Source: Eupeodes corollae | Taxonomy: Eukaryota > Arthropoda > Insecta > Diptera > Syrphidae | DNA: 64,000 nt | Assembly: GCF_945859685.1 (NCBI RefSeq) | Contig: NC_079149.1 | Span: 53,276,991-53,340,990, forward strand | Direction of reading: 5' to 3' | Shown here: piece after piece, positions 54,319 to 64,000 of the stretch | How positions within the stretch are numbered: the stretch's first letter is position 1 | Layout: the number at the start of each line of letters is the position of its first letter | Program-made: the position numbers and the translations under genes | Notes under the pieces: model-generated | Seen by the model: only the letters and a program-made list of their open reading frames with translations | Database searches by the model: none | Told to the model about the DNA's origin: nothing

Positions 54319-57300
54319 CTACACAACTTTTAAGTAGGGAAAAAATCTGTAAGACTGTTAATATCGGTTATTTTCAGCGTCGTTATAATTTCATAACATA
54401 CATACTTCTTAATTAATTTGTTGAACCAGAACAGGCTGTTGTTTTTGAAAATAGATTGGGTTGGAGACTTCAGTTCGAGTGTAATACACTTTTATGTGGT
54501 GTCAAGCGCTGATATGAAATTTGAAACAGGTATCCCGACTTAAATATAAACGGAGGCTTTCTCGAGAAATTAGAATTAACAACTTAACTAATTGAGCAAC
54601 GTTTCCGGCAGTTCCGCTGAAAACTATACATAAATGCCTTTTACGGATCCTATAAAGAACTCGGAAACTTTTACGAATCGCGGAAAGAAACTATATACCA
54701 ATACGTTCATAGTGAAGAATAATTTTACACTACAAACGAATTTCGTGATACGGTTTTTCAGAATTCGTAAATGTTTCTGAATGTTCTGATGGGGTTCGTG
54801 ATAGGCCTAAAAGAAGTTAAAAAAATAGTTTTTGAGTTAATGAGAATCCAAAGTGATAATCAAAGGTACTTTTTATATTTAGTGACATTCGAACTGAAAC
54901 TAGCTTACTTTAATTGGGAAATTATAGTCTTTTTGTACTTTTATTAAGCTAATAAGTTATGTAATTTTAAGAAGAAATTCAAAACTACCTCTTGGAAGAT
55001 TGAAAAATTTAAATTCTCAATCAAAACATAATACTAAAAAAGTACTTCATATACTAAAATATAATATACATATGTATGTATGTATAATGTATATGCAAGA
55101 AGAAAAATCAAAGTGAACAATTTTAAGTCCGCTGGCAATAATGATAAAGCGGAGAAATGAAACCACAGGGCAGGCATCCCATTTAGAGCTTGTCTGAGTG
55201 CATTTCAAAATAGAACCTTAATAAATTGAAGGAAAAAATAAGGCAACCAAAAATAAAAAATAAAAAAAAATTAAGAACGCTCTTGGTCACCTTATAGGAC
55301 GACAACGACAACGAAAACTACGAGCGATGAACGACGACGTCGAAATATAGAGATATCGAAATATTTATACGTTCTACGTGTATATTAGAAGCACTCGACC
55401 TAAAAGCTTGTGTATTAGAATGAAAGTTAATTTTTTTCCAAAGTTCTCCATTACAAATACATTGACGAGCGAGCAACTATACACGTTGAGGATTTAAGGA
55501 GGAAAAAAAAATCCAAAGAAAAAGGGTATTTAAAAAAGAAAATAAGTTTTTCAGGGTAATAGGTAGAGAGTATGAGGAGGGCCTTTGCAGAAAAGGAAAA
55601 AACAGAAAAAAAAAACTTAAAAAAGGGATTTTTTCTCATCACTTCGCTTTTATGTAAATGGAAGAAGTTTCATCGCTGGATGAATGACTAGCTGAGAAGC
55701 GCCCACGGTACCCTTGATAAGCTGCCCCGTTTCCCTTTCCCATTTTACCCCCCACACTGACGGCAAACCATACCCAACCACGTAGCTAGAGCTAGTAACA
55801 TGTTCGCCGCTTCAGCTATTTTTTGTTGTTGTAGTATCTCCAATTACTGGCACTTGTATAATTTCGCATTCTTCTTCCCAGGATTTTTTTTGTATAAGTG
55901 TTTCATTTGTATCCTTGGGGTCTTCAGGAGTTGGAGTATACGTACCATCAGCTCAGCACAACAGAATATCGGATGGGTGATGGTGGGCCTGGGTTTTTAT
56001 TTTATAGAGCACAGCCAACAACAACTCAAAATAAAAAAGCTTTCTGTCTTTGTCTTACTGTTTGAGTTGATTTGACACCATGTCTTTGCTTAAACTCACC
56101 CTCGTCGGCGGCCGGCGCGGCGGTGTAGCAGTAAAAATCCGAAAAAAAACTATAGCCAAGCAACCCCTATATTTATGTACAAATTGTGGACGGTCTTTTT
56201 TTTTCCTTTCGCCTCATATACCATAGGAATCTGCATTTCTCGTGCTTCCGAGGAGTTATTTTTTCCTAACCAGATTCGTTTCGTTCTTTTTTCCTTTCTT
56301 CCGATGGTGTAGTATTTTTCGAAGCATTTTTTTACTCGTATTAATCAGACAGCCCCAACCAGCACTAGCACCAGGACCAGAACCAGAAGACTTGGAAGAA
56401 CTAGCATTAAGCTTGGAAATAAAAGAGAGGGAAGTAGTCTTTCAACAAAATAAAAAAAAAAGAAAAAAAGGACAACTGGAGAAGGTTTTTTAAACGGATT
56501 CCCTTCATTGCACAAGGGACATTAAAAAAACGAAAAAAACTTTGGTTGAGACACAACCTTCTTCCCAGCTCCCCCTCCCCCTACCCATCCAAAAAAGCCC
56601 ACACCTCCTAGACCATTGAGAGCTGTTGCTAGAGCATAGCATACAAGCGACAGACAGACTCAGAAGAGAGATTTGTCAGATGGTCAACTTATACAATGAA
56701 AGAAATGAATGAGAAAAATGTTTTAAAAAAAATGTATTCCGAAAAGGAGTGGAATTGTAAAGGGCTCCTCTTCTAGATGCACAAACTACAACAATAACAA
56801 CTTAAAAGTTATTTTTATATGCTGTGTTATTTCACTCCCAGAACTGCTTCTGCTGGACAATCGATTATGCTTTTTGTAGCTAACAACATTAGAACAAAAA
56901 ATCCAAATAGTGCTTAGAGGATTAGGCTTTTGATTGGAAGAGGATTCTGTTTTAAAAATTATGTTTTTTTTTTGTTAAATTCAAATTTATCGATAGATAA
57001 ATTAATTTAAAATCTCGAAATTCAAGCACATTTTTCATGAACCTATCCTTAGCTCCGTTTTGAATACAACACTTTTTTGAAAAGCGATAAGTTTAAGCGG
57101 AAAAGTTTTATTCACATTTTAATTGTTTTCAAAATCTCTGTCTGGTAGAATGTCTTCAAAAAGGATAAAATCGTAATGAAACTAAATAAAACTAACTTTA
57201 GAACTGATTAGGTAATTTATGGGGTTACAAATTGGTTAATGTTATTGTAAGTTATTGCATTTCGAAAACAGAACTACTTTTTAAAATGTGACCATTTAAT

Positions 57301-57677
57301 TTAAACTACATTTGGATAATTTACAAATAAGTGTAAAATGGATATTTATAAAACATAAAAAGTTCTTAAATGAAACACGTTTTCTGCATTATACGATACC
57401 AACTCTTCCTTTTAGCTTTTTTGAGAAATCTCATTATTTCATAAATAATAATAATACCATAATTTTTGTGATGAATTAAAAAAAAACAAAACATTTATTT
57501 GTTTGAGGACGTGGTATAATAGTTTACCGTGAAAATTTTGGGCTAAGCTTATATTGAATCAAAACAAATATTTAAGTAATAGAAAATTGCAAATGCTTCT
57601 GGACAAGAGGTCAATAATGACATTTCGGGGAACTTTATTTTAAATATCAGTCTTTAACTACGTGGAGATGAGATCTA
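54319..57677. other. upstream region of pipsqueak, no coding exon seen
   Basis: It holds mixed AT-rich sequence and, from about 55270 to 56700, a region of changing composition with ACGACG-type triplets, A/G tracts and a GC spike near 56100. The open frames at 55800-56075 and 56242-56493 have no recognisable protein and no supporting splice pattern. Confidence 0.4.
56095..56180 (-). promoter_or_regulatory. psq: candidate pipsqueak non-coding first exon with GC-rich core
   Basis: On the minus strand 'CTACACCGCCGCGCCGGCCG' and 'CCGACGAGG' run into GTGAGTTTAAG, a strong splice donor in the orientation of psq. The CpG density is far above the surroundings. It could be a 5' UTR exon of a short psq isoform or a GAGA/CpG-type promoter core. 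No transcript evidence is available. Confidence 0.25.
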
Positions 57678-58528
57678 CGAGGTGTGTTCAAAAAGTACAC
57701 GGAATTTTCGTTTTTTAAAATGTGTATTTATTCGTTTCCCCCTACACTTATGCCAGCGTTTTTTTCAATCATCGAAGCACTCTTGATATTCTCTTTTTGA
57801 TATGTTTCTTGAGCATACTCAGCGATTCGACCTTTGTTTCTTCAATCGAGGAAAAATGCCGTCCTTTTATGGGTCTTTTTAACTTTGGAAACAGGAAAAA
57901 GTCATACCGAGCTACATATATACGGTGAATATGAATAGGTTGGAGCACATCTAAGGTATTGTTTTTTTGCCAAAAAATTCAACAGTCGCCACTCGTCTCA
58001 TTTCCAAAACATTTGAAAAAATATTATGACATGACCCAATTGACATGCCAACTTCTCTACTTGTGATTCGGCGATCATTCATAACTATTTTGTCCACTTT
58101 TTTTCACATTTTCATCGATTATTGACGTGCTGGGTGGACCGGAGCGTTCGTCATCTTCAACGTGTTCGCGGCCATCTTGAAAACGCTTATTCCACTCGTA
58201 AACACTTCTTTTTTTTATAGCAGACTCACCATAGGCTTTTTGTAACATTTCACACATTTTGTTACACTTTATTTCATTTAAAATGCAAAATTTAATAAAA
58301 TTCTTTGACTCTTCAATTCTTCCATTGTTTAAACAAGCAAAAATCGCCGAGCTCATAAAAACACGTCGAACCTTAGCAACTACCACAGACAAAGTAAACA
58401 GTGAATATACTGAAAATTACATAATACTTAAGGGGTAAGTATACCAACACAATACAAAACAAAATTGACCTTCGGACTCTCCAGACCCGCGAAATTTAAA
58501 AATTCCGGGTACTTTTTGAACACCCTCG
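57678..58528 (-). mobile_element. mariner element with internal deletion
   Basis: The ends are 'CGAGGTGTGTTCAAAAAGTA' (left) and, in reverse complement, 'CGAGGGTGTTCAAAAAGTAC' (right); both continue into CCGGAATTTT-type sequence. TA flanks both sides (57676-57677 and 58529-58530). It is 851 bp instead of about 1.3 kb. On the minus strand the transposase start (58075-58392) runs directly to its C-terminal end (57722-57930), and the catalytic core between them is missing. Confidence 0.88.
58075..58392 (-). pseudogene. mariner transposase N-terminal domain
   Basis: It reads 'FIKFCILNEIKCNKMCEMLQ' then 'KAYGESAIKKRSVYEWNKRF' and 'VEDDERSGPPSTSIIDENVK'. This is the paired HTH region of mariner transposases (the Y-G-x-x-A .. 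W-x-K-R-F .. D-D-x-R-S-G-x-P-S-T series), which binds the inverted repeats. The D,D34D catalytic core is deleted. A tail piece reads 'LFPVSKVKK' in a shifted frame near 57870-57900. Confidence 0.85.
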
Positions 58529-59143
58529 TATTGTGAATAGTATAATTTATTAATTTATTCCAAAAATATAAGAACACAATTGTAAGCCTAGAAAATTTAC
58601 TGGTACTTTCTCGCTTCTAAATTCCGAAAAAGTTTAAGTTTATGAACTGTTTTAGGTGCATTCAAATAAGATGGTTGATAAAATTTATCAATTAATAAAA
58701 TAGTATGCTATTGTAAATAATATCAGTTGTTGTATATTGTGAATGTGAGTTTCTTAGGTGATGGTTTAATTTGTCTTGTGGAAGATGAACGTGCACAGAA
58801 AATGATAAAGAACTCTTTTTAGAAGGGGCTAGTAGAATGCGGAAATAAAATTAAGAAGTCCGTTGAGGCAACTACCAGCGGGTCTTATTTCTATTTTCTT
58901 TTTAATTTTGTAATTTTAGAGCGATCTATACTCTACCAATATCAACTAAGCTATTAAGCTCTACAGCAATATTTTCAAACTTGGTTCCATCTACAGCTTT
59001 GGAAAAAAATAACTTGGCGAGCTCAGTGTTCTCTTCCAATAACTGTACTTATATGCACAAGAAAATAATTAACAAAATCAGTTTTCAAATATTTCCTAGC
59101 TACTATCAACTCATCGGTACTATTTACAATTAAAAGACATATT
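58529..59143. other. no gene seen
   Basis: AT-rich sequence between the mariner and the 59.1-kb element. Nothing recognisable. Confidence 0.4.
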
Positions 59144-60357
59144 GGCTGCGTTCAATCTCAGACAGATAGGGTATCCGCATGTTTTACGTGTAAAATAACA
59201 GCTGATCAAAAACAGCTGAGATGTCAAAAAAAGTAATCCAAGAATTTCTGGGGTATGTAGGAATCTGACAGAACAGCTGACAGCTGGTGGAATTTAAAGA
59301 AACTTGAAAATTGATTTCAGCATTTTGTATTTGTTGGGGGACAAAAAGATACAGAATGTTAGTTGAAGTTGTATTTGAGGAGGTTCTGAACATAATACGC
59401 GATTGAGAAGCTATTTGCTCAGAATTTTAGAAGGTAATTATGATGTATTTTTTTAAACTTTAAAATTGATTTTTTTCTCGTTTTGAAGGTGACCAATATG
59501 CTAGGTCTTACCTCCATTCTAGTGTCCAGCATTCTAAAGAAGAACCTCATCCTGTTCCAGAGTTAGAACAAAATACAGGTAAATATATAATTATTCTTGT
59601 GAAAATAAATCAATCTAAGTTTTTTGTTTGTATGTATAAAAGCAGACAGATGCTAACAGCTTGTGAAAGGTAAGTTATTCTTTCAGATAATTCAAAACCC
59701 CAAAGAAGAACCACCCAATCCCCTTTTTTAAGGTTGGTAACATAAATCCATTCTGCTCTTCTTGTAGGAGTGCAGAAAGAGAAAGGACCTTCTCTGAGAC
59801 CAAGCGAGGAAGAATTTTTCAGGAAATAGCAAAAGTTCTTAAAGAACACGGGTCAATTTTTGATGAGAAGGAATAAGAAATAAAATTAAAAAATATGAAA
59901 AGCATTATAACATTATCATAGACAATAACAAGAAAATGTCGACTGGTCGAGGCGAATGAATTGGTCATACTTTAAGATGATGGCTGAAATTTACCTCAAC
60001 GAGGCACAAGTTAGTGACACCAAAACAATAAGTTCTCTTGTGCCATCCTCTGGGGTCTTTTCGAGTTAAGAGGAAACTTAACATAGATTACAGATTAAGG
60101 TTATCTCTTATTTATTAAATTTTTACGCACCTATCAATTCATCATCGTCCGACGAATCAGTTGAATTATCCATTAAATGTTTTATTTTAAAAGAATTTTG
60201 ACTTCGAAGCTTAAATTTTTCTCTGCTTTTTGTGAACATCTGAGAGTTTTTTTATTTTTTGACAGCTATCTTAATACAGCTATCAAACTCGGTCAACAAG
60301 GTATCTAAAAATCCCCCTATCCAAGATAACCTATCCAAAACGAAATTGAACGCAGCC
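59144..60357 (+). mobile_element. 1.2-kb terminal-inverted-repeat transposon, non-autonomous, with spliced gene remnants
   Basis: Both ends begin GGCTGCGTTCAAT, and a 3-base ATT duplication flanks them (59141-59143 and 60358-60360). Subterminal (A)CAGCT(G/A) motifs recur near both ends (near 59200, 59211, 59273 and 59280; near 60263 and 60277). On the plus strand, possible exons include one around 59487-59579 ('YARSYLHSSVQHSKEEPHPV') and one around 59767-59875 ('KRGRIFQEIAKVLKEHGSIF', ending in TAA). The last looks like the third helix region of a Myb/SANT-like domain. No transposase is present. The 3-base duplication suggests PIF/Harbinger-type mobilisation. Confidence 0.7.
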
Positions 60358-60719
60358 ATTGATAGCTAATAAGAAAAATGTTGTTCACAATACCGATATT
60401 TGCATTCAAAATAAATTATTGAAAAGTATTCACAATGGGTCAACAATATGTGCTATTTAAATAAAATTGATAATATAAAATTGAAAACATCAATTTATTA
60501 ATTCCCCTTCGCAATAAAGGTGAATGACGAATGGGTCTTTAGAAATGTTCGAGAAAAATGTTTCGCAACCAATTTCCTGTTTCTGTTTCATATATAAAAT
60601 ATTTTGTACTTGGAATTCGTTTGAACACAATGGACATTATTATGTCATCTGGTAATTTCTAATGTTCAAATGGTAGACATGTGCATTCAAGAGGACACAA
60701 GCGTCCACAGGTTTTTTCT
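60358..60719. other. no gene seen
   Basis: AT-rich spacer between the inverted-repeat element and the RTE retrotransposon. Confidence 0.4.
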
Positions 60720-63700
60720 CAAAACCCACCTCTGTCTATCAACTCCTACTCTCACCTCCCCGCGGTGAACATCGGGTGCCTAGTACCTCAACTGGAGATT
60801 GGGTTCCAACCCCAGTGGAAAGTTGTTGGGGGCAGCAAACGAGAGAGGGGGGGAGAGGTGTTTCCACTAAGGCACCTCTCCTTATCCAGGCGGCAGCGGA
60901 CGAATTCTCGAGATAGAATCAACGGTGGCGTCTACAGTTCCAGTAAGGTCAAACTACTTAGTGAACACCTTATAGGGCTTCTTCGACATATTCGGAGCCC
61001 AGGCCTATAAGGAGCGGTTCACCCGGCTCCCCTTCCTTGGAGTTATACTAAGGATCTGGCCCTCCAGGTTGGGGGTTGTGCCGTCGGGGTGACTTCCTGG
61101 CCACGTAAAAACATCATAGTTTCGAAGCAACAACAAGCCTCGGATACGGACGGATTCACTGTTGACAACCCACGCAAACGAAATAAGGACAACGAACTTC
61201 GGATATGTACGTGGAATGTTAGGTCCCTTAACAGACCACGTGCAGCCGAACAATTAGCGGAAGCCCTAAACTGCTGCAAGGCAGATATTACAGCCATCCA
61301 AGAAGTGCGATGGGATGGACCGGGTAAACGCAAACTAAAAGACTGCGATATCTACTACGGCGACTGCTACCGAGAACAAAGACAGCGTCTATTTGGGTGT
61401 GGATTTGTTGTTGGAACTAGGCTCAGGCAAAAAGTCTTGAGTTTCAACAGTGTGAGCGAGCGCATCACGACAATCCGCATCAAGGCTAAATTCGCCAACA
61501 TAAGCCTAATATGCGCGCATGCCCCAACAGAGGAGAAAGATGAAGACACCAAAGATATGTTCTTCGAGCTCTTGGACAAGACATATGAGCAGTGCCCTGG
61601 CTATGACATTAAAATTGTCTTAGGAGATTTTAATGCCAAGCTAGGAAGAGAAGACATCTTTGGTGGCATAATCGGGAGATACAGCCTGCACGACACCACC
61701 TCCGACAACGGATTCAGGCTGGTCGATTTCGCTGCGGGGCGAGACGTTCTGGTAGCTAGTACGCAGTTCACGCATCTTAATATCCACAAGGGGACATGGA
61801 AATCTCCTGATCAATCAACCGTCAACCAGATTGACCACATTGCGATCGACGCACGACACTTCTCCAGTATCCAGGATATCCGAACATTCCGAGAGGCCAA
61901 CATTGACTCGGACCACTACCTCGTTGTAGCCAAGGTACGGCTACGGATATCCCGATCCAAGCCAAAACAAGGTGGTACTGTGAGAAGATTCGACGTTAGA
62001 CGGCTACAATCCGATCGAGTCTCTAGTAACCTCCTAAGGAGTCCTATGCTTCCTGCATTAAGCATTGAAAACCAGTGGCAACATTGCCTTGCAGCCATCA
62101 GAGATGCCGCCTCTGAAGTGCTAGGTTTCACACGGCCACCACAGCGAAACCCCTGGTTTGACGACGAATGCCGGCAAGCGCACGCAGCGAAACAAGAGGC
62201 ATACAAAACGGCGCTGCACAAAAGGACTAGAACTGCTCGCGAGCTCTACGAGCAGAAGAGGAGAGAGGAACACCGGCTTCTTAGACGGAAAAAAAGAGAG
62301 CATGAGAAGCGCGCGATCGAGGAGATAGAGGGATGTCACAACAGGAATGAGGTTCGTAAATTTTACCAAAAGGTAAAAAAAACCTCCCAAGGGTACCAGC
62401 CACGAACCGAAGCCTGTAAAGACGATCAAGGGAACATCGTAGTAGAACCACAGTCGATGCTGAGAATATGGAAAGATCACTTCTCCAAATTATATAACGG
62501 CGATGACGAACCGAACTCCGCTGTAAGGGAGATAGAACCACTCAACCTCGGCGACGCAGATCAACAATTCCGCCTACCCGACCTTGACGAAGTGAAGATA
62601 GCTATATCTAAACTTAAGTCAAACAAAGCTGCTGGAGCTGACGGCATCACCGCCGAACTATTCAAAGCAGCAGGCGATGACTTGGTAGGGAGCATGCACC
62701 AACTCATCTGCAAAATTTGGTCGGAAGAAAGCATGCCCGATGAGTGGAATCTCAGCATAGTGTGCCCGATACATAAGAAAGGAGACCCTCTAAACTGTGC
62801 CAACTACAGAGGCATCAGTCTCCTTAACATTGCGTATAAGATCCTCTCTGCCGTATTATGTGACCATCTGAAGCCATTCGTCATCAACCTGATTACTTAT
62901 CAGTGTGGCTTCAGACCAGGAAAGTACACTATCGACCAAATATTCACACTACGGCAGATCTTGGAAAAAACCTAGGAGCTTCAAATCGATATCCACCATC
63001 TCTTTATCGATTTTAAAGCCGCGTATGACAGCATCTATAGGGAAGAGCTCTACCGAGCAATGTCTAGTTTTGGCATCCCTGTCAAACTTATCCGTTTGTG
63101 CAGAATGACGATGGAGAATGCACGCTGCTCTATCAAGGTCGGAAAAGATCTTACCGATGCATTTGATGTCAAAAAAGGTTTTAGACAAGGCGATGCACTG
63201 TCATGCGACTTCTTCAACATCGTTCTGGAAAGAATTGTGCAAAACTCAACCGTAAACACTAGAGGCACAATCTTCCAAAGATCCATCCAATTACTCGGAT
63301 ACGCAGATGATATTGACATAATTGGAAGATCAAAGCGTGATGTCAGTGGAGCGTTTTTGAGCATTGCGACGGAAGCGAAGAAGATGGGTTTAGTGGTCAA
63401 TGAGGGCAAGACCAAGTATATGCTGTCATCAAAAAAGGACACTGAACGACGACGTCTTGGGCAAAACGTCACCATGGACAGCTATAACTTTGAGGTAGTT
63501 AAGGACTTTGTCTACCTAGGCACCGCTATTAATGCAGACAACGACACCAGCGCTGAAATCAAACGAAGAATAACTCTTGCAAATCGCTGCTTCTTTGGAC
63601 TTAGAAGGCAATTGAGAAGTAAAGTCCTCTCTCGAGCATGTAAAATCACCATCTATAAGACACTCATCATCCCGGTTCTCATTTATGGCGCTGAGGCCTG

Positions 63701-64000
63701 GACCCTGTCAAAGAAAGATGAGAGCGTCTTAGGATGCTTCGAGAGAAAAATTCTTCGGGCGATTTTTGGTCCCGTACGCATAGATGGAGAATGGAGGAGA
63801 AGATATAACGACGAGCTGTACGGGCTGTACAGCGACACTGACCTAGTTAGCAGAATCAAAGTCCAACGGCTTAGATGGCTAGGTCATGTAGAGCGGATGG
63901 ACATCAACGCTCCAGCCCGGAAGGTCTTCGAATCCAATCCCGAGGGACGGCGCAGTAGAGGAAGACCGCGACTCAGGTGGCGCACCCAGGTGGGAGAGGA
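60720..64000 (+). mobile_element. RTE-clade non-LTR retrotransposon, long copy, 3' end outside window
   Basis: The 5' region (60720-61088) matches the internally deleted copy at 49188. A single long frame follows, with endonuclease then reverse transcriptase. GC content is much higher than in the flanks. By comparison with the 49188-50396 and 18255-18422 copies only about 120-150 bases of the 3' end are missing beyond 64000. It is the youngest-looking retroelement here: apart from one TAG, the frame is open from 61089 to the edge. Confidence 0.92.
61089..64000 (+). CDS. RTE polyprotein (AP-like endonuclease plus reverse transcriptase), one in-frame TAG, runs off the window
   Basis: The first 628 codons are open from a GTG-led frame; the true start is uncertain because no ATG precedes the endonuclease. 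Endonuclease motifs are 'CTWNVRSLN', 'ITAIQEVRWDG', 'KIVLGDFNAKLGR', 'HKGTWKSPDQSTVNQIDHI' and 'DSDHYLVVAKVR', an arrangement typical of the RTE clade. A basic coiled linker (about residues 340-440) leads to the reverse transcriptase: 'KSNKAAGADGITAELF', 'CPIHKKGDPLNCANYRGISL', 'QCGFRPGKYTIDQIF', TAG at 62973-62975, 'HHLFIDFKAAYDSIYREEL', 'GFRQGDALSCDFFNI', 'LLGYADDIDIIGRS' (catalytic pair) and 'LIYGAEAWTLSKKDES'. After the TAG there is no other stop to 64000. The enzyme would nick target DNA and copy the element RNA into it. Confidence 0.9.

Noticed and set aside
56242..56493. 83-residue frame with a Pro/Glu-rich middle ('LAPGPEPEDLEELALSLE')
   Set aside because: Looks protein-like for about 25 residues, but is embedded in poly-T and poly-A/G sequence with no splice support; kept only as a remark.
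52000..60000. Missing BTB exons of pipsqueak
   Set aside because: Searched the minus strand for BTB motifs (W-N-N-Y, D-V-T-L-A-C, K-A-H-K-V-V-L-S) and found none, so these exons are presumed to lie beyond 64000.
61043..62541. Several minus-strand open frames across the RTE
   Set aside because: Shadows of the GC-rich RTE coding strand.
1..64000. CRISPR arrays, bacterial operons or phage functions
   Set aside because: Introns, polyadenylation signals, SINEs and fly-type proteins show eukaryotic nuclear DNA; no regular short spacer-repeat array is present.

Overview
This window is animal nuclear DNA, almost certainly from a higher (brachyceran) fly. It is AT-rich, has split genes with GT..AG introns, carries poly-glutamine tracts, and is crowded with decayed transposons. 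Three host genes are recognisable, all on the minus strand, and their proteins closely resemble Drosophila proteins I know: zipper (non-muscle myosin II heavy chain, first coding exon only), orange (AP-3 complex sigma subunit, complete in four exons) and pipsqueak (BTB/HTH-psq transcription factor, the last seven coding exons). As far as I recall, all three lie on chromosome arm 2R in Drosophila melanogaster. The species cannot be named from the sequence alone.

Layout. 1-13080 is a large zip intron holding a satellite-like repeat, a pogo-like remnant, three non-LTR reverse-transcriptase fragments and a Tc1-like element with a nested SINE. 13081-13251 is the first zip coding exon, and 17238-17430 is a probable 5' UTR exon. 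17440-20700 holds more transposon debris. 20763-23777 is orange, followed in frame after its stop codon by a 134-codon open extension with coding-like composition; this is the most interesting host signal. 25290-29854 looks like a decayed PIF/Harbinger-type element whose ends match a 492-bp MITE at 30389-30880. About 29930-38640 is one non-LTR retrotransposon (minus strand) split by that MITE and by two different PIF/Harbinger elements (32380-35320 and 35435-38216). The first Harbinger has a transposase gene that is intact across four exons. 38640-51654 is pipsqueak: a long 3' UTR, then seven exons with RTE, Tc1, SINE and IS630/mariner-like fragments in the introns. 51655-64000 is probably pipsqueak upstream intron or 5' region, with two full-length SINEs, a deleted mariner, a 1.2-kb terminal-inverted-repeat element and, at the right edge, a long RTE retrotransposon.

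Relations. The SINE family has a tRNA-like Pol III head and a 3' tail like that of the RTE family present here, which suggests an RTE-driven SINE/LINE pair. All three RTE copies that cover one position in the reverse transcriptase carry a stop codon there. No bacterial-type features, CRISPR arrays, rRNAs or intact tRNA genes were seen. Splice sites and phases were worked out by hand and are consistent for orange, pipsqueak and the Harbinger transposase; family names for the decayed fragments rest on recognising motifs, not on searches.
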